A DNA stretch of 17,702 bases from Candidatus Lloydbacteria bacterium RIFCSPLOWO2_02_FULL_54_12 (lineage in GTDB: Bacteria > Patescibacteriota > Minisyncoccia > Phycocordibacterales > UBA6899). Positions 12,105 through 17,702 of the stretch are shown here, in pieces. The stretch is from the NCBI GenBank assembly GCA_001819095.1, contig MHLS01000042.1, positions 1-17,702 of the forward strand. Reading direction: 5' to 3'. The position numbers and the translations under genes are program-made. The notes beneath the pieces are model-generated. The model was not told the DNA's origin. It ran no database searches and saw nothing but the letters and a program-made list of their open reading frames with translations. Within the stretch, counting starts at the first letter, position 1. The number at the start of each line of letters is the position of its first letter.

Positions 12105-14285
12105 ATGGATCAAAAATTCCTTTCTCCCTACAAACCCGAGGAAACAGAACCGCGTATCTACGAATTCTGGCTCAAAAGCGGCCTTTTTAACCCCGACGTC
12201 TGTGTTGAAACTGGTGCCACGAAAGCCACCGCAGAGCCCTACTGCATTGTTATGCCGCCGCCCAACGTGACCGGCGTGCTCCACATGGGACATGCGCTCA
12301 TGATCACGATTGAAGATATTCTCATACGCTTTGCGCGCATGCAGGGCAAGCGTACACTCTGGCTTCCCGGAACTGACCACGCCGCCATCGCCACGCAGGC
12401 AAGGGTTGAAAAGGACATCTATAAAAAAGAGAAGGTGTCGCGACATGATCTCGGACGCGAAGAGATGCTCCGCCGCATCGAGCAATTTGCAAAAGAAAGC
12501 CACGACACCATCGTCGCACAGATACGGGTCATGGGCGCCTCGTGCGACTGGTCGCGCGAGGCGTTCACGCTCGATGAATCGCGCACTAAAGCAGTGCGTA
12601 CGATGTTCAAGAAAATGTACGACGACGGACTCATCTATCGCGGACAGCGCATCGTGAACTGGGATCCCAAAGGCCAGACGACGATTTCAGATGATGAGAT
12701 CATTTATAAAGAGGAGCAGACAACACTCTACACCTTCAAGTACGGCCCATTCGAGATCGCCACCGCCAGACCTGAAACAAAGTTTGGTGACAAGTATGTG
12801 GTCATTCATCCGGACGACGCGCGCTATAAAAAATATAAGGACGGTGATACGTTCCCGCTCGAGTGGATTAACGGCCCCATTACTGCAACGGTAATAAAAG
12901 ATACGTCCATCGACATGGCATTCGGTACAGGGGTCATGACCATTACTCCATGGCATAGCATGGTCGACTTTGAGATCGCCGAGCGACACAACCTCGACAA
13001 AGAACAGATTATTGATATTTACGGGAAACTCCTCCCCGTAGCCGGTGAGTTTGCGGGAAAAAAGATCAGCGACGCTCGTGCTCTCATTGTGGAGAAAATG
13101 CGTAGCAAGAGCCTCGTCGTAAAGGAGGAGACGTATACGCACAACGTTGCCACAGCTGAACGAACCGGAGGACTTATTGAGCCGCAGATCATGAAACAGT
13201 GGTTTGTGGCGGTAAACAAGGAATTCACTCTACCCCTCTCAACGATCACGGGAATCCCGTCGGGAACAACGACCACACTGAAGGAGATCATGCGCAAGGT
13301 TGTCGCGAACGGTGACACGAAGATCATTCCGGACCACTTCGACAAGACCTACTTCCATTGGATCGACAACCTGCGCGACTGGTGCATCTCGCGGCAGATC
13401 TGGTACGGTCACCGTATTCCCGTCTGGTACAAGGACAAAGAAGTCCACGCGGGAGTAACTGCACCGGAAGGAGCCGGCTGGGAGCAGGACCCCGACACGC
13501 TCGACACATGGTTCTCCTCCGGACTTTGGACTTTTTCCGCGCTCGGCTGGCCCGAGCATACGAAGGACCTTGCACTGTATCACCCGACCGCAGTGCTCGA
13601 AACAGGCCACGAGATACTCTTCTTCTGGATCGCGCGGATGATCCTCATGAGCGGGTATGGGCTAGGTGTCGCACCCTTCCATACCGTCTATCTTCACGGA
13701 ACCGTCCGTGACGGAGAGGGGCGAAAAATGTCCAAATCGCTCGGGAACGGGATCGACCCCATCGACATCGCAAAGAAGTTCGGCGCGGATGCCGGCCGCA
13801 TGGCGCTCATCGTCGGAAACACGCCCGGCACCGACACCCGCATTTCCGAGGACAAGGTGAAGGCATACAAACATTTCGCGAACAAACTCTGGAACGTTGC
13901 GCGCTTCGTCCTCTTTGCGATCGACGGCGTAGACCAGAGCGAGCCGGCCCCGCTTAGCGAAAGTGACCGTGCCGCACTGAACGAGCTCACCGCAATCGCA
14001 AAAGACGTCACCGAAGACATCGAGCGGTACCGCTTTTATATCGCCGGCGAAAAGATCTACCACTATATTTGGCACACACTAGCGGACAAGATACTCGAAG
14101 AGAGCAAGCCACGGCTTTCGGGAGAGGACCCAAACGACAAACGCTCGGCGCAATACACGCTCTATCGGCTTTTAGAGTCGAGCCTCGTACTGCTCCACCC
14201 CTTCATGCCCTTCATCACAGAAGAGATCTGGCAGTCGCTTCCGAACCGAAAAGCACCGCTCATCATCACACCCTATGTCCGTTGA
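12105..14285 (+). CDS. valS: Valine-tRNA ligase (ValRS), short form
   Basis: The enzyme charges tRNA-Val with valine in the cytoplasm. Class I motifs are clear: HMGH (60-63, PPPNVTGVLHMGH) and KMSKS (541-545). The CP1 editing domain spans about 190-345, the anticodon-binding domain ends at LLHPFMPFITEEIW. At 726 residues it is shorter than typical bacterial ValRS (about 880-950) because it stops just after the anticodon-binding domain and lacks the C-terminal coiled-coil arm. The CP1 motif usually written KxTPAHDPxD reads TITPWHSMVD (279-288): Thr281 and Asp288 are kept, while the usual Lys and the first Asp are Thr279 and Ser285. The start is the ATG at 12105; the TTG at 12096 would be inside the promoter start region. 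The last 11 nt overlap prsW, so the two genes are probably co-transcribed and coupled. Confidence 0.96.
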   Translation: MDQKFLSPYKPEETEPRIYEFWLKSGLFNPDVCVETGATKATAEPYCIVMPPPNVTGVLHMGHALMITIEDILIRFARMQGKRTLWLPGTDHAAIATQARVEKDIYKKEKVSRHDLGREEMLRRIEQFAKESHDTIVAQIRVMGASCDWSREAFTLDESRTKAVRTMFKKMYDDGLIYRGQRIVNWDPKGQTTISDDEIIYKEEQTTLYTFKYGPFEIATARPETKFGDKYVVIHPDDARYKKYKDGDTFPLEWINGPITATVIKDTSIDMAFGTGVMTITPWHSMVDFEIAERHNLDKEQIIDIYGKLLPVAGEFAGKKISDARALIVEKMRSKSLVVKEETYTHNVATAERTGGLIEPQIMKQWFVAVNKEFTLPLSTITGIPSGTTTTLKEIMRKVVANGDTKIIPDHFDKTYFHWIDNLRDWCISRQIWYGHRIPVWYKDKEVHAGVTAPEGAGWEQDPDTLDTWFSSGLWTFSALGWPEHTKDLALYHPTAVLETGHEILFFWIARMILMSGYGLGVAPFHTVYLHGTVRDGEGRKMSKSLGNGIDPIDIAKKFGADAGRMALIVGNTPGTDTRISEDKVKAYKHFANKLWNVARFVLFAIDGVDQSEPAPLSESDRAALNELTAIAKDVTEDIERYRFYIAGEKIYHYIWHTLADKILEESKPRLSGEDPNDKRSAQYTLYRLLESSLVLLHPFMPFITEEIWQSLPNRKAPLIITPYVR

Positions 14286-15027
14286 TACTGCCATGTCGCC
14301 GGGGATGCTCTTCATCGCACTCTTGGGTGGTGTGCTCCCTGCGACATTTTGGCTTTGGTTCTGGCTCAAAGAAGACAAACTGCATCCGGAACCGCGCGGC
14401 CTCCTTATCCTTTCATTCATCGTCGGCATGCTTGCAACGATCATCGCATTCCCTACCGAAAAATATATCATCGAGCATCTGGTCGTCGGAAAATTCGTCC
14501 TGCTTTCCCTGTGGGCATTCGTCGAAGAGGCGCTCAAGTTCGGCGGTATCTATCTGGTCGCTCTGCGCACGAAATATTTCGATGAACCTATCGACGGCGT
14601 GATCTACCTCGTCACGATCGCGCTTGGCTTCGCGGCGCTTGAGAATGCCCTTTTTCTTTTCAGCCCGCTCGGTGTCGGCGACACACTGGGAACGCTCCGG
14701 CTTTCGAACTTTCGGTTCATCGGCGCGACCCTGCTTCACGTCGGCGCAAGCGGACTCGTCGGAGTGGTACTCGCCCTCACGTTCTACAAAAAGAGTGCCC
14801 TGCGGGTCACGAGCGGCATTCTGGCCCTTGGTGTAGCGGTCTTGTTGCACACCCTCTTTAACTTTTCTATAATTGCAAGTGAAGGGCGTCTACTGTACGG
14901 GGTCTTCATCATTCTTTGGGTGCTTATCATCGGGATACTCTTAGTCTGTGAAAAGATCAAACGTATGGCACCGCGCAGTCACGTCGAATATCCTCACACG
15001 GGCGTTACTATTCCTTCTTTAAAATAA
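14275..15027 (+). CDS. PrsW family intramembrane metalloprotease
   Basis: This 250-residue membrane protein has about seven hydrophobic segments. The family motifs are present within the membrane: FVEEALKF (Glu84-Glu85, Lys88), GFAALEN (Glu123-Asn124), a His in LLHVGASG (His155), and LLHTLFN (His192, Asn196). In Bacillus, PrsW cuts an anti-sigma factor at site 1; the substrate here is unknown and no anti-sigma gene is nearby. The ATG at 14275 overlaps the last 11 nt of valS, implying translational coupling; an ATG at 14293 is an alternative. hsp20 follows after 6 nt. The pairing with hsp20 and, elsewhere in the window, S41 and trypsin-like proteases suggests envelope or stress-related proteostasis. 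Confidence 0.92.
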   Translation: MSVDTAMSPGMLFIALLGGVLPATFWLWFWLKEDKLHPEPRGLLILSFIVGMLATIIAFPTEKYIIEHLVVGKFVLLSLWAFVEEALKFGGIYLVALRTKYFDEPIDGVIYLVTIALGFAALENALFLFSPLGVGDTLGTLRLSNFRFIGATLLHVGASGLVGVVLALTFYKKSALRVTSGILALGVAVLLHTLFNFSIIASEGRLLYGVFIILWVLIIGILLVCEKIKRMAPRSHVEYPHTGVTIPSLK

Positions 15028-15033
15028 ATTTCT

Positions 15034-15621
15034 ATGAAAGAAAGAAAGCCGTCGTTTCTTGAGCGCTTGACCGGAACCCGCGTTGTGGGAGAGGGGGGGT
15101 CGGAGAACGAACGTTCGGGAGGAAATGTGTTGAGCGAAAAACCGTGGTCGTCACGCATCGACAACACGGGCGTGACATCTGTCGCCGATGCAGTATCCGC
15201 CGAGGAACAACGTTCCGAGAACTCGGAGACGACCGTTGATGAAGATGCCGTTGAACCGGAACAAGCGGAAGAGACAGCGGACGAAGAAGAGGCCGGTCTT
15301 GCGATCGACATGTATGAATCGGATAACGAGCTCATCATCCAGAGCATGATCGCCGGAGTGACCCCCGAGAATCTCCACATCGCGATCACCCGTGAGATGG
15401 TCACCATCAAAGGAAAGCGTGTCGCGCCGGAAGGGATACCGGAAGAACACCGCCTTGAACAGGAACTTTATTGGGGTCCTTTTTCGCGAGAGATCCCACT
15501 TCCCTTCGAGATCGATACCGACGGCGCGGAAGCGGTGGAGAAATACGGATTGCTTGTCATTCGGCTTCCAAAATTGGATTTTTCAAAGACTCAAGAACTG
15601 AAAGTGAAATCGATCGAGTAA
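15034..15621 (+). CDS. Hsp20/alpha-crystallin small heat-shock protein with acidic N-terminal extension
   Basis: Residues 88-193 form an alpha-crystallin domain, with the strand IAGVTPENLHIAITREMVTIKGKR and the hallmark GxL...P motif as YGLLVIRLPK (171-180). Such proteins bind unfolding proteins without ATP and assemble into oligomers. The N-terminal 87 residues are unusual: a basic start (MKERKPSFLERL), then a disordered, strongly acidic stretch (for example EEQRSENSETTVDEDAVEPE). This differs from the short hydrophobic N-terminus of typical Hsp20. The gene starts 6 nt after prsW with no Shine-Dalgarno site, so it probably depends on the upstream operon. A structured terminator follows at once. 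Confidence 0.93.
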   Translation: MKERKPSFLERLTGTRVVGEGGSENERSGGNVLSEKPWSSRIDNTGVTSVADAVSAEEQRSENSETTVDEDAVEPEQAEETADEEEAGLAIDMYESDNELIIQSMIAGVTPENLHIAITREMVTIKGKRVAPEGIPEEHRLEQELYWGPFSREIPLPFEIDTDGAEAVEKYGLLVIRLPKLDFSKTQELKVKSIE

Positions 15622-15690
15622 AAACGGCCGCCCACCCCACACCGCCGCAAGCGAACGGAGTACTCGCGGGCGGTATCGGGGCGTTTTTTC
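15621..15690 (+). terminator. Structured terminator of the valS-prsW-hsp20 operon (element A)
   Basis: ACCGCC (15641-15646) pairs with GGCGGT (15669-15674). An outer stem, AAAACG/CGTTTT or CGCCC/GGGCG, closes the structure before a run of six Ts (15684-15689). It begins at the hsp20 stop codon. Its layout resembles element B at 15817-15890. Confidence 0.75.
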
Positions 15691-15700
15691 TGGAAAGAGA

Positions 15701-15715
15701 GACGGCTCCGCCGTC
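15701..15715. repeat. Small GC hairpin after element A
   Basis: GACGGC and GCCGTC form a perfect 6-bp stem with loop TCC. It lies 10 nt after the T-run of element A, after TGGAAAGAGA. It matches the place of the ATCGGC/GCCGAT hairpin after element B. Confidence 0.75.
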
Positions 15716-15816
15716 ACTATTTTTATGACGCCACTTATCACCGCGGCTTACCGCAGTGCCGAATGGCGTCCACCAGTAGCACACCGGCCAAACATTCCTC
15801 ACGGAAGATCGTTAAT

Positions 15817-15890
15817 AAAACACACCGCGTGTCCTTACCCGAGGGTAGGCCGACGGGGTATTCGGCACGCGGTACCGGGGGTGTTTTTTT
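15817..15890 (+). ncRNA. Terminator-like structured element B with a three-way junction
   Basis: An outer stem AAAACAC/GTGTTTT (15817-15823 with 15881-15887) continues into ACCGCGTG/CACGCGGT (15824-15831 with 15866-15873), leaving a 7-nt bulge ACCGGGG. Two inner hairpins follow with almost no linker: 15833-15849 (CCTTACCC-GAG-GGTAGG) and 15850-15865 (CCGA...TCGG). A T-run (15884-15890) closes it. No gene precedes it on this strand except the already terminated operon, so it may be a small RNA with its own terminator. No promoter is clearly seen. Confidence 0.5.
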
Positions 15891-15899
15891 GGAAGAAGA

Positions 15900-15915
15900 A
15901 TCGGCCGCCGCCGAT
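15900..15915. repeat. Small GC hairpin after element B
   Basis: ATCGGC and GCCGAT form a perfect 6-bp stem with loop CGCC, placed after TGGAAGAAGA just downstream of the T-run of element B. Confidence 0.7.
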
Positions 15916-15967
15916 GCTGACTTTAGTGTATCCCCGCGACAGAGTCGCTGGATATTACACACCAATG

Positions 15968-15987
15968 AAAAATCCGCCTGAGGCGGA
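15968..15987 (-). terminator. Terminator of the deoxyribosyltransferase-like gene
   Basis: TCCGCC (15973-15978) and GGCGGA (15982-15987) pair around a 3-nt loop. Five As (15968-15972) give a U-run in the minus transcript. Confidence 0.85.
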
Positions 15988-15992
15988 CTTTG

Positions 15993-16460
15993 TTATACCG
16001 GGGAAACGAGTTCAATGACGGTCCGTATCCCCAGTTCAAGCGTCGGGACCACGATCGTGGGCTCGTGCATCATCGGGTCTCCCCAATGCGGGTTTCCTTT
16101 GCGCATGACGACAACAATGGGTTTCTTGAAGGCCGCCCGGCCGACCTCGCCGCATGTGCCCCTCGACACCCGCTTCGCCTTGAGCAAGTTCACCAAAAGG
16201 CCGTCTGCGCGGTCGACATCGTTATAACAGCGCATGACAATGCCCTTGGGCGTTGAGAGCGGATGCTCGCGGTACTCTTCCTTGAGCACACGTTCACCCC
16301 GTAGCTGCTCAACACCACGAAGGGGCTTGAGTGCGATCAGATGCTTCGGAAACGCCTTCTCAACCTTCCGATACCAACCGGTCGCGTCCTCGAAAGACAG
16401 TCCGGTGATCGCGCAGGCAAGGTAGACCAAGTACTGTCTTTCTATGTGTTGCGGGTCCAC
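15993..16460 (-). CDS. Nucleoside 2-deoxyribosyltransferase-like protein
   Basis: The 155-residue product fits the Rossmann-like NDT fold: YLACAITG at residues 13-20 in place of the usual YLAGPI, RADGLLVNL with Asp86, the SRGTCGEVGRA motif with the expected catalytic Glu105, then KKPIVVVM. Family enzymes cleave or exchange the N-glycosidic bond of (deoxy)nucleosides or nucleotides; the substrate here cannot be told. Some homologues are phage or mobile-element genes. The start is the GTG at 16460, with GGAG about 6 nt upstream. It is divergent from the HELSH metallopeptidase gene, with about 170 bp between the starts, and has its own terminator. Confidence 0.8.
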   Translation of the reverse strand: MDPQHIERQYLVYLACAITGLSFEDATGWYRKVEKAFPKHLIALKPLRGVEQLRGERVLKEEYREHPLSTPKGIVMRCYNDVDRADGLLVNLLKAKRVSRGTCGEVGRAAFKKPIVVVMRKGNPHWGDPMMHEPTIVVPTLELGIRTVIELVSPV

Positions 16461-16633
16461 GTGAACTCCGATACAAAATCTTCTGACGTCATTGTCGTCA
16501 TTTTCCCGTTACGGTCAAGTATGTGAGGTTAGACAGTATACAAAACAACCTTTGTCATCTTCCTTGACCAACTTGACTCACTTTGTGTTCCATGTTTGTT
16601 TGTTACACAGAACCGAGCAGGGTGCCACTGAAA

Positions 16634-17032
16634 ATGAAAAAAGTGCGGGTTTGGAATCTGGTCGGCGATAGAGTGGTCTGGCCGGAAGACAGGGACGAAG
16701 TATTCGGAAGATTTCTTCGACGTCTTAAAACTGTGCGCGTCTGCCTTGTAAACAACCTTAAAGACCCGAGGGACGGCGAACCTCTGGACGGTTTCGGACT
16801 ACGCGGATGGCCTCTTTGTATCAACGCAACGCTCTCCAAAAGTGAGCGCTTGAAGACCCTCATCCACGAACTTTCGCATCTCTTGTTTCCCGACGCGGAG
16901 GAAGAAACCATTCGAGAGGTCGAACGGGTACTTTGGAAGAAATTCACAAAAAAACAAAGAGCGACACTCGAGACTTATATTCCCAAACGGGCTCTGCAAA
17001 AAGTTCCCTCTCGAGCAACTCGGCAAAGATAA
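16634..17032 (+). CDS. Small zinc metallopeptidase-like protein with HELSH motif
   Basis: The 132-residue product holds LKTLIHELSHLLFPDAEEETIREVERVLW (two parts: TLIHELSH at 76-82, then the acidic helix). His78, Glu79 and His82 form an HExxH zinc site, and a Glu of the next helix (about 90-97) would be the third ligand. This HE-x-x-H...P-D-x-x-E-E layout is known from small ImmA/IrrE-like and phage-encoded peptidases; the target is unknown. The start is uncertain: ATG 16634 is preferred because AGGG lies upstream and MKKVRVWNLVG begins a good strand, but an ATG at 16592 and a TTG at 16583 are in frame. A terminator lies just downstream. Confidence 0.75.
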   Translation: MKKVRVWNLVGDRVVWPEDRDEVFGRFLRRLKTVRVCLVNNLKDPRDGEPLDGFGLRGWPLCINATLSKSERLKTLIHELSHLLFPDAEEETIREVERVLWKKFTKKQRATLETYIPKRALQKVPSRATRQR

Positions 17033-17039
17033 CTCTCCC

Positions 17040-17085
17040 CCGCCCCGTGAGATAGACAAGGTCGTCACCTCACAGGGCGGTTTTT
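17040..17085 (+). terminator. Terminator of the metallopeptidase gene
   Basis: CCGCCC-C-GTGAG (17040-17051) pairs with CTCAC-A-GGGCGG (17069-17080) with one internal mismatch, and five Ts follow. Confidence 0.85.
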
Positions 17086-17097
17086 CAATCGAACAAG

Positions 17098-17170
17098 TGC
17101 TCGGGGCCGGGGTCGAACCGGCGACCTACCGCTCTTCAGGCGGACGCTCTACCAACTGAGCTACCCGAGC
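17098..17170 (-). tRNA. tRNA-Phe(GAA)
   Basis: Minus strand: acceptor GCTCGGG/CCCGAGC, D-arm GCTC...GAGC, anticodon loop CTGAAGA giving anticodon GAA, T-arm GCCGG-TTCGACC-CCGGC, discriminator A. No CCA is encoded. Base 37 is G, and the top anticodon-stem pair (27-43) is T/T, a mismatch. Confidence 0.93.
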
Positions 17171-17202
17171 AACTAAAAACTTCCCAAAAAACTTGCTTTT
17201 CT

Positions 17203-17211
17203 GTTATAGCA
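17203..17211 (-). promoter_or_regulatory. Extended -10 promoter of tRNA-Phe
   Basis: Minus strand TGCTATAAC (17211-17203) lies about 32 nt before the tRNA 5' end. It sits just after the stop of the small membrane-protein gene. Confidence 0.55.
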
Positions 17212-17213
17212 CA

Positions 17214-17498
17214 CTAGCGAGTTTTTTCAATAAGACCGTCGAGGTCGTTCGTGAGCGTACTGCCGGTCTCTTTAATCTCTTCCAATGCGCTCACGGTAGA
17301 CTGATAAAGGCCCCAGTACTTCGTGATATACGGTTGGAGGTAATAATACGACGCCCCCATCGCCCCGAGTATGACCAGCCAATAGAGGAAGGTGAAGATC
17401 TGGCTCCAAACCATACCCCGATGCATCTTCCGCAGGACCTTGTTGTTCTCGCGCGTAAGATCGAGCAATTCGTCGAGTTTCTCTTGTTCACTTGCCAT
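17214..17498 (-). CDS. Small single-pass membrane protein, 94 aa
   Basis: The protein has a charged, helical N-terminal part (EQEKLDELLDLTRENNKVLRKM), one membrane segment (about 32-54, rich in Trp, Tyr and Phe), and a helical C-terminal tail with amphipathic repeats. No family is recognised. Similar layouts are common in small CPR envelope proteins. The start is the ATG at 17498; an in-frame ATG at 17525 lies upstream of the promoter. An extended -10 (TGCTACAAT) lies 6 nt before the ATG, so the mRNA is probably leaderless. It lies downstream of a terminator and ends 44 bp before tRNA-Phe on the same strand. Confidence 0.75.
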   Translation of the reverse strand: MASEQEKLDELLDLTRENNKVLRKMHRGMVWSQIFTFLYWLVILGAMGASYYYLQPYITKYWGLYQSTVSALEEIKETGSTLTNDLDGLIEKTR

Positions 17499-17504
17499 CT
17501 GTCT

Positions 17505-17513
17505 ATTGTAGCA
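17505..17513 (-). promoter_or_regulatory. Extended -10 promoter, leaderless start
   Basis: Minus strand TGCTACAAT (17513-17505) is 6 nt before the ATG at 17498. Transcription would begin at or next to the start codon. Confidence 0.6.
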
Positions 17514-17527
17514 TTTCTCATCCAAAG

Positions 17528-17551
17528 AAAAACAGGGGTGGTACTCCCCTG
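17528..17551 (-). terminator. Terminator of the trypsin-like protease gene
   Basis: CAGGGG (17533-17538) and CCCCTG (17546-17551) pair around a 7-nt loop. Five As (17528-17532) give a U-run in the minus transcript. Confidence 0.85.
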
Positions 17552-17564
17552 TAGTATCGCATTG

Positions 17565-17702
17565 CTATCGAGCGCCCGAGCCGCATCGGGCAAGGCGTGC
17601 GCAGAACTCGGTGATCGGGAGCGCGCTCAAGTACCCCAAAGTGCCATCGATCCGAATGATGATGCCGACCAATGCACCATTGCGGTCAAAAAGGCCTCCA
17701 CC
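17565..17702 (-). CDS. Trypsin-like serine protease, C-terminal end (partial)
   Basis: The open frame enters the window at its right edge and gives the last 45 residues, beginning GGGLFDRNGALVGIII. This matches the strand after the catalytic Ser in trypsin-like (S1C/DegP-type) proteases, where GNSGGPLF..G.LVGI is usual; the Ser itself would lie just outside the window. The tail contains two cysteines and ends GSGAR before TAG. No PDZ domain follows, so this would be a protease without a C-terminal PDZ. The rest of the gene is not visible, so the family call is tentative. Confidence 0.65.
   Translation of the reverse strand, partial: GGGLFDRNGALVGIIIRIDGTLGYLSALPITEFCARLARCGSGAR

Noticed and set aside
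15725..16018. A 97-codon + strand frame starting MTPLITAAYRSAEW, faintly similar to the small frame in the 71-bp repeats
   Set aside because: It runs through structured element B and the terminator of the neighbouring gene. The likeness to the repeats covers only a few codons.
1..17702. CRISPR array, insertion sequence, rRNA or known defence operon
   Set aside because: No regularly spaced repeats, transposase, integrase, rRNA sequence or recognisable defence gene set was seen. The hairpin cassettes at 2825-3170 are too few and too irregular for CRISPR.

Overview
The window looks like a chromosome segment of an uncultivated bacterium of the Candidate Phyla Radiation (Patescibacteria), probably Parcubacteria-like. 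This is inferred from gene content and style: a ValRS that ends early, a TsaD with insertions, a large secreted protein with DUF5011-like modules and poly-glycine linkers, a free-standing LAGLIDADG protein, several leaderless-looking starts, and short genes mixed with single tRNA genes. No rRNA gene or CRISPR array is present.

Layout. (1) 1-2652: the 3' part of a thioredoxin reductase/AhpF-like flavoenzyme on the + strand, convergent with a secreted S41 C-terminal processing protease. (2) 2653-3435: an intergenic region packed with hairpins, including two tandem nested inverted-repeat cassettes that reuse the 3' end of the adjacent tRNA-Val(GAC). A divergent tRNA-Val(CAC) follows. (3) 3463-5234: a secreted protein of unknown function and a divergent unknown gene with a near-consensus promoter. 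(4) 5235-8065: an AT-richer accessory segment. It holds an unknown gene between two 71-bp direct repeats, an HD-domain (RelA/SpoT-type) hydrolase-like gene, tRNA-Ser(CGA), and a LAGLIDADG endonuclease gene whose 3' end lies inside that tRNA gene. (5) 8068-9380: tRNA-Glu(UUC) followed after 7 nt by tsaD. (6) 9387-11747: a 786-residue modular cell-surface protein. (7) 12105-15621: a probable operon valS-prsW-hsp20, with valS and prsW overlapping. (8) 15621-17085: two related structured terminator-like elements, then a divergent pair of small genes (nucleoside deoxyribosyltransferase-like and HELSH metallopeptidase). (9) 17098-17702: tRNA-Phe(GAA), a small membrane protein, and the 3' end of a trypsin-like serine protease.

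How the genes relate. Most of the window is housekeeping: translation (valS, tsaD, five tRNAs), redox, and envelope protein quality control (S41 protease, PrsW, Hsp20, trypsin-like protease). The least explained parts are the tRNA-Val-derived hairpin cassettes, the twin structured elements at 15621-15915, the 71-bp repeats, and the endonuclease/tRNA-Ser overlap. A recurring extended -10 element (TGC followed by TATAAT-like hexamers), twice placed 6-9 nt before an ATG and once before the ATG of the endonuclease gene, suggests frequent leaderless transcription. I found no complete defence system. The strongest candidates for something undescribed are the repeated nucleic-acid structures.
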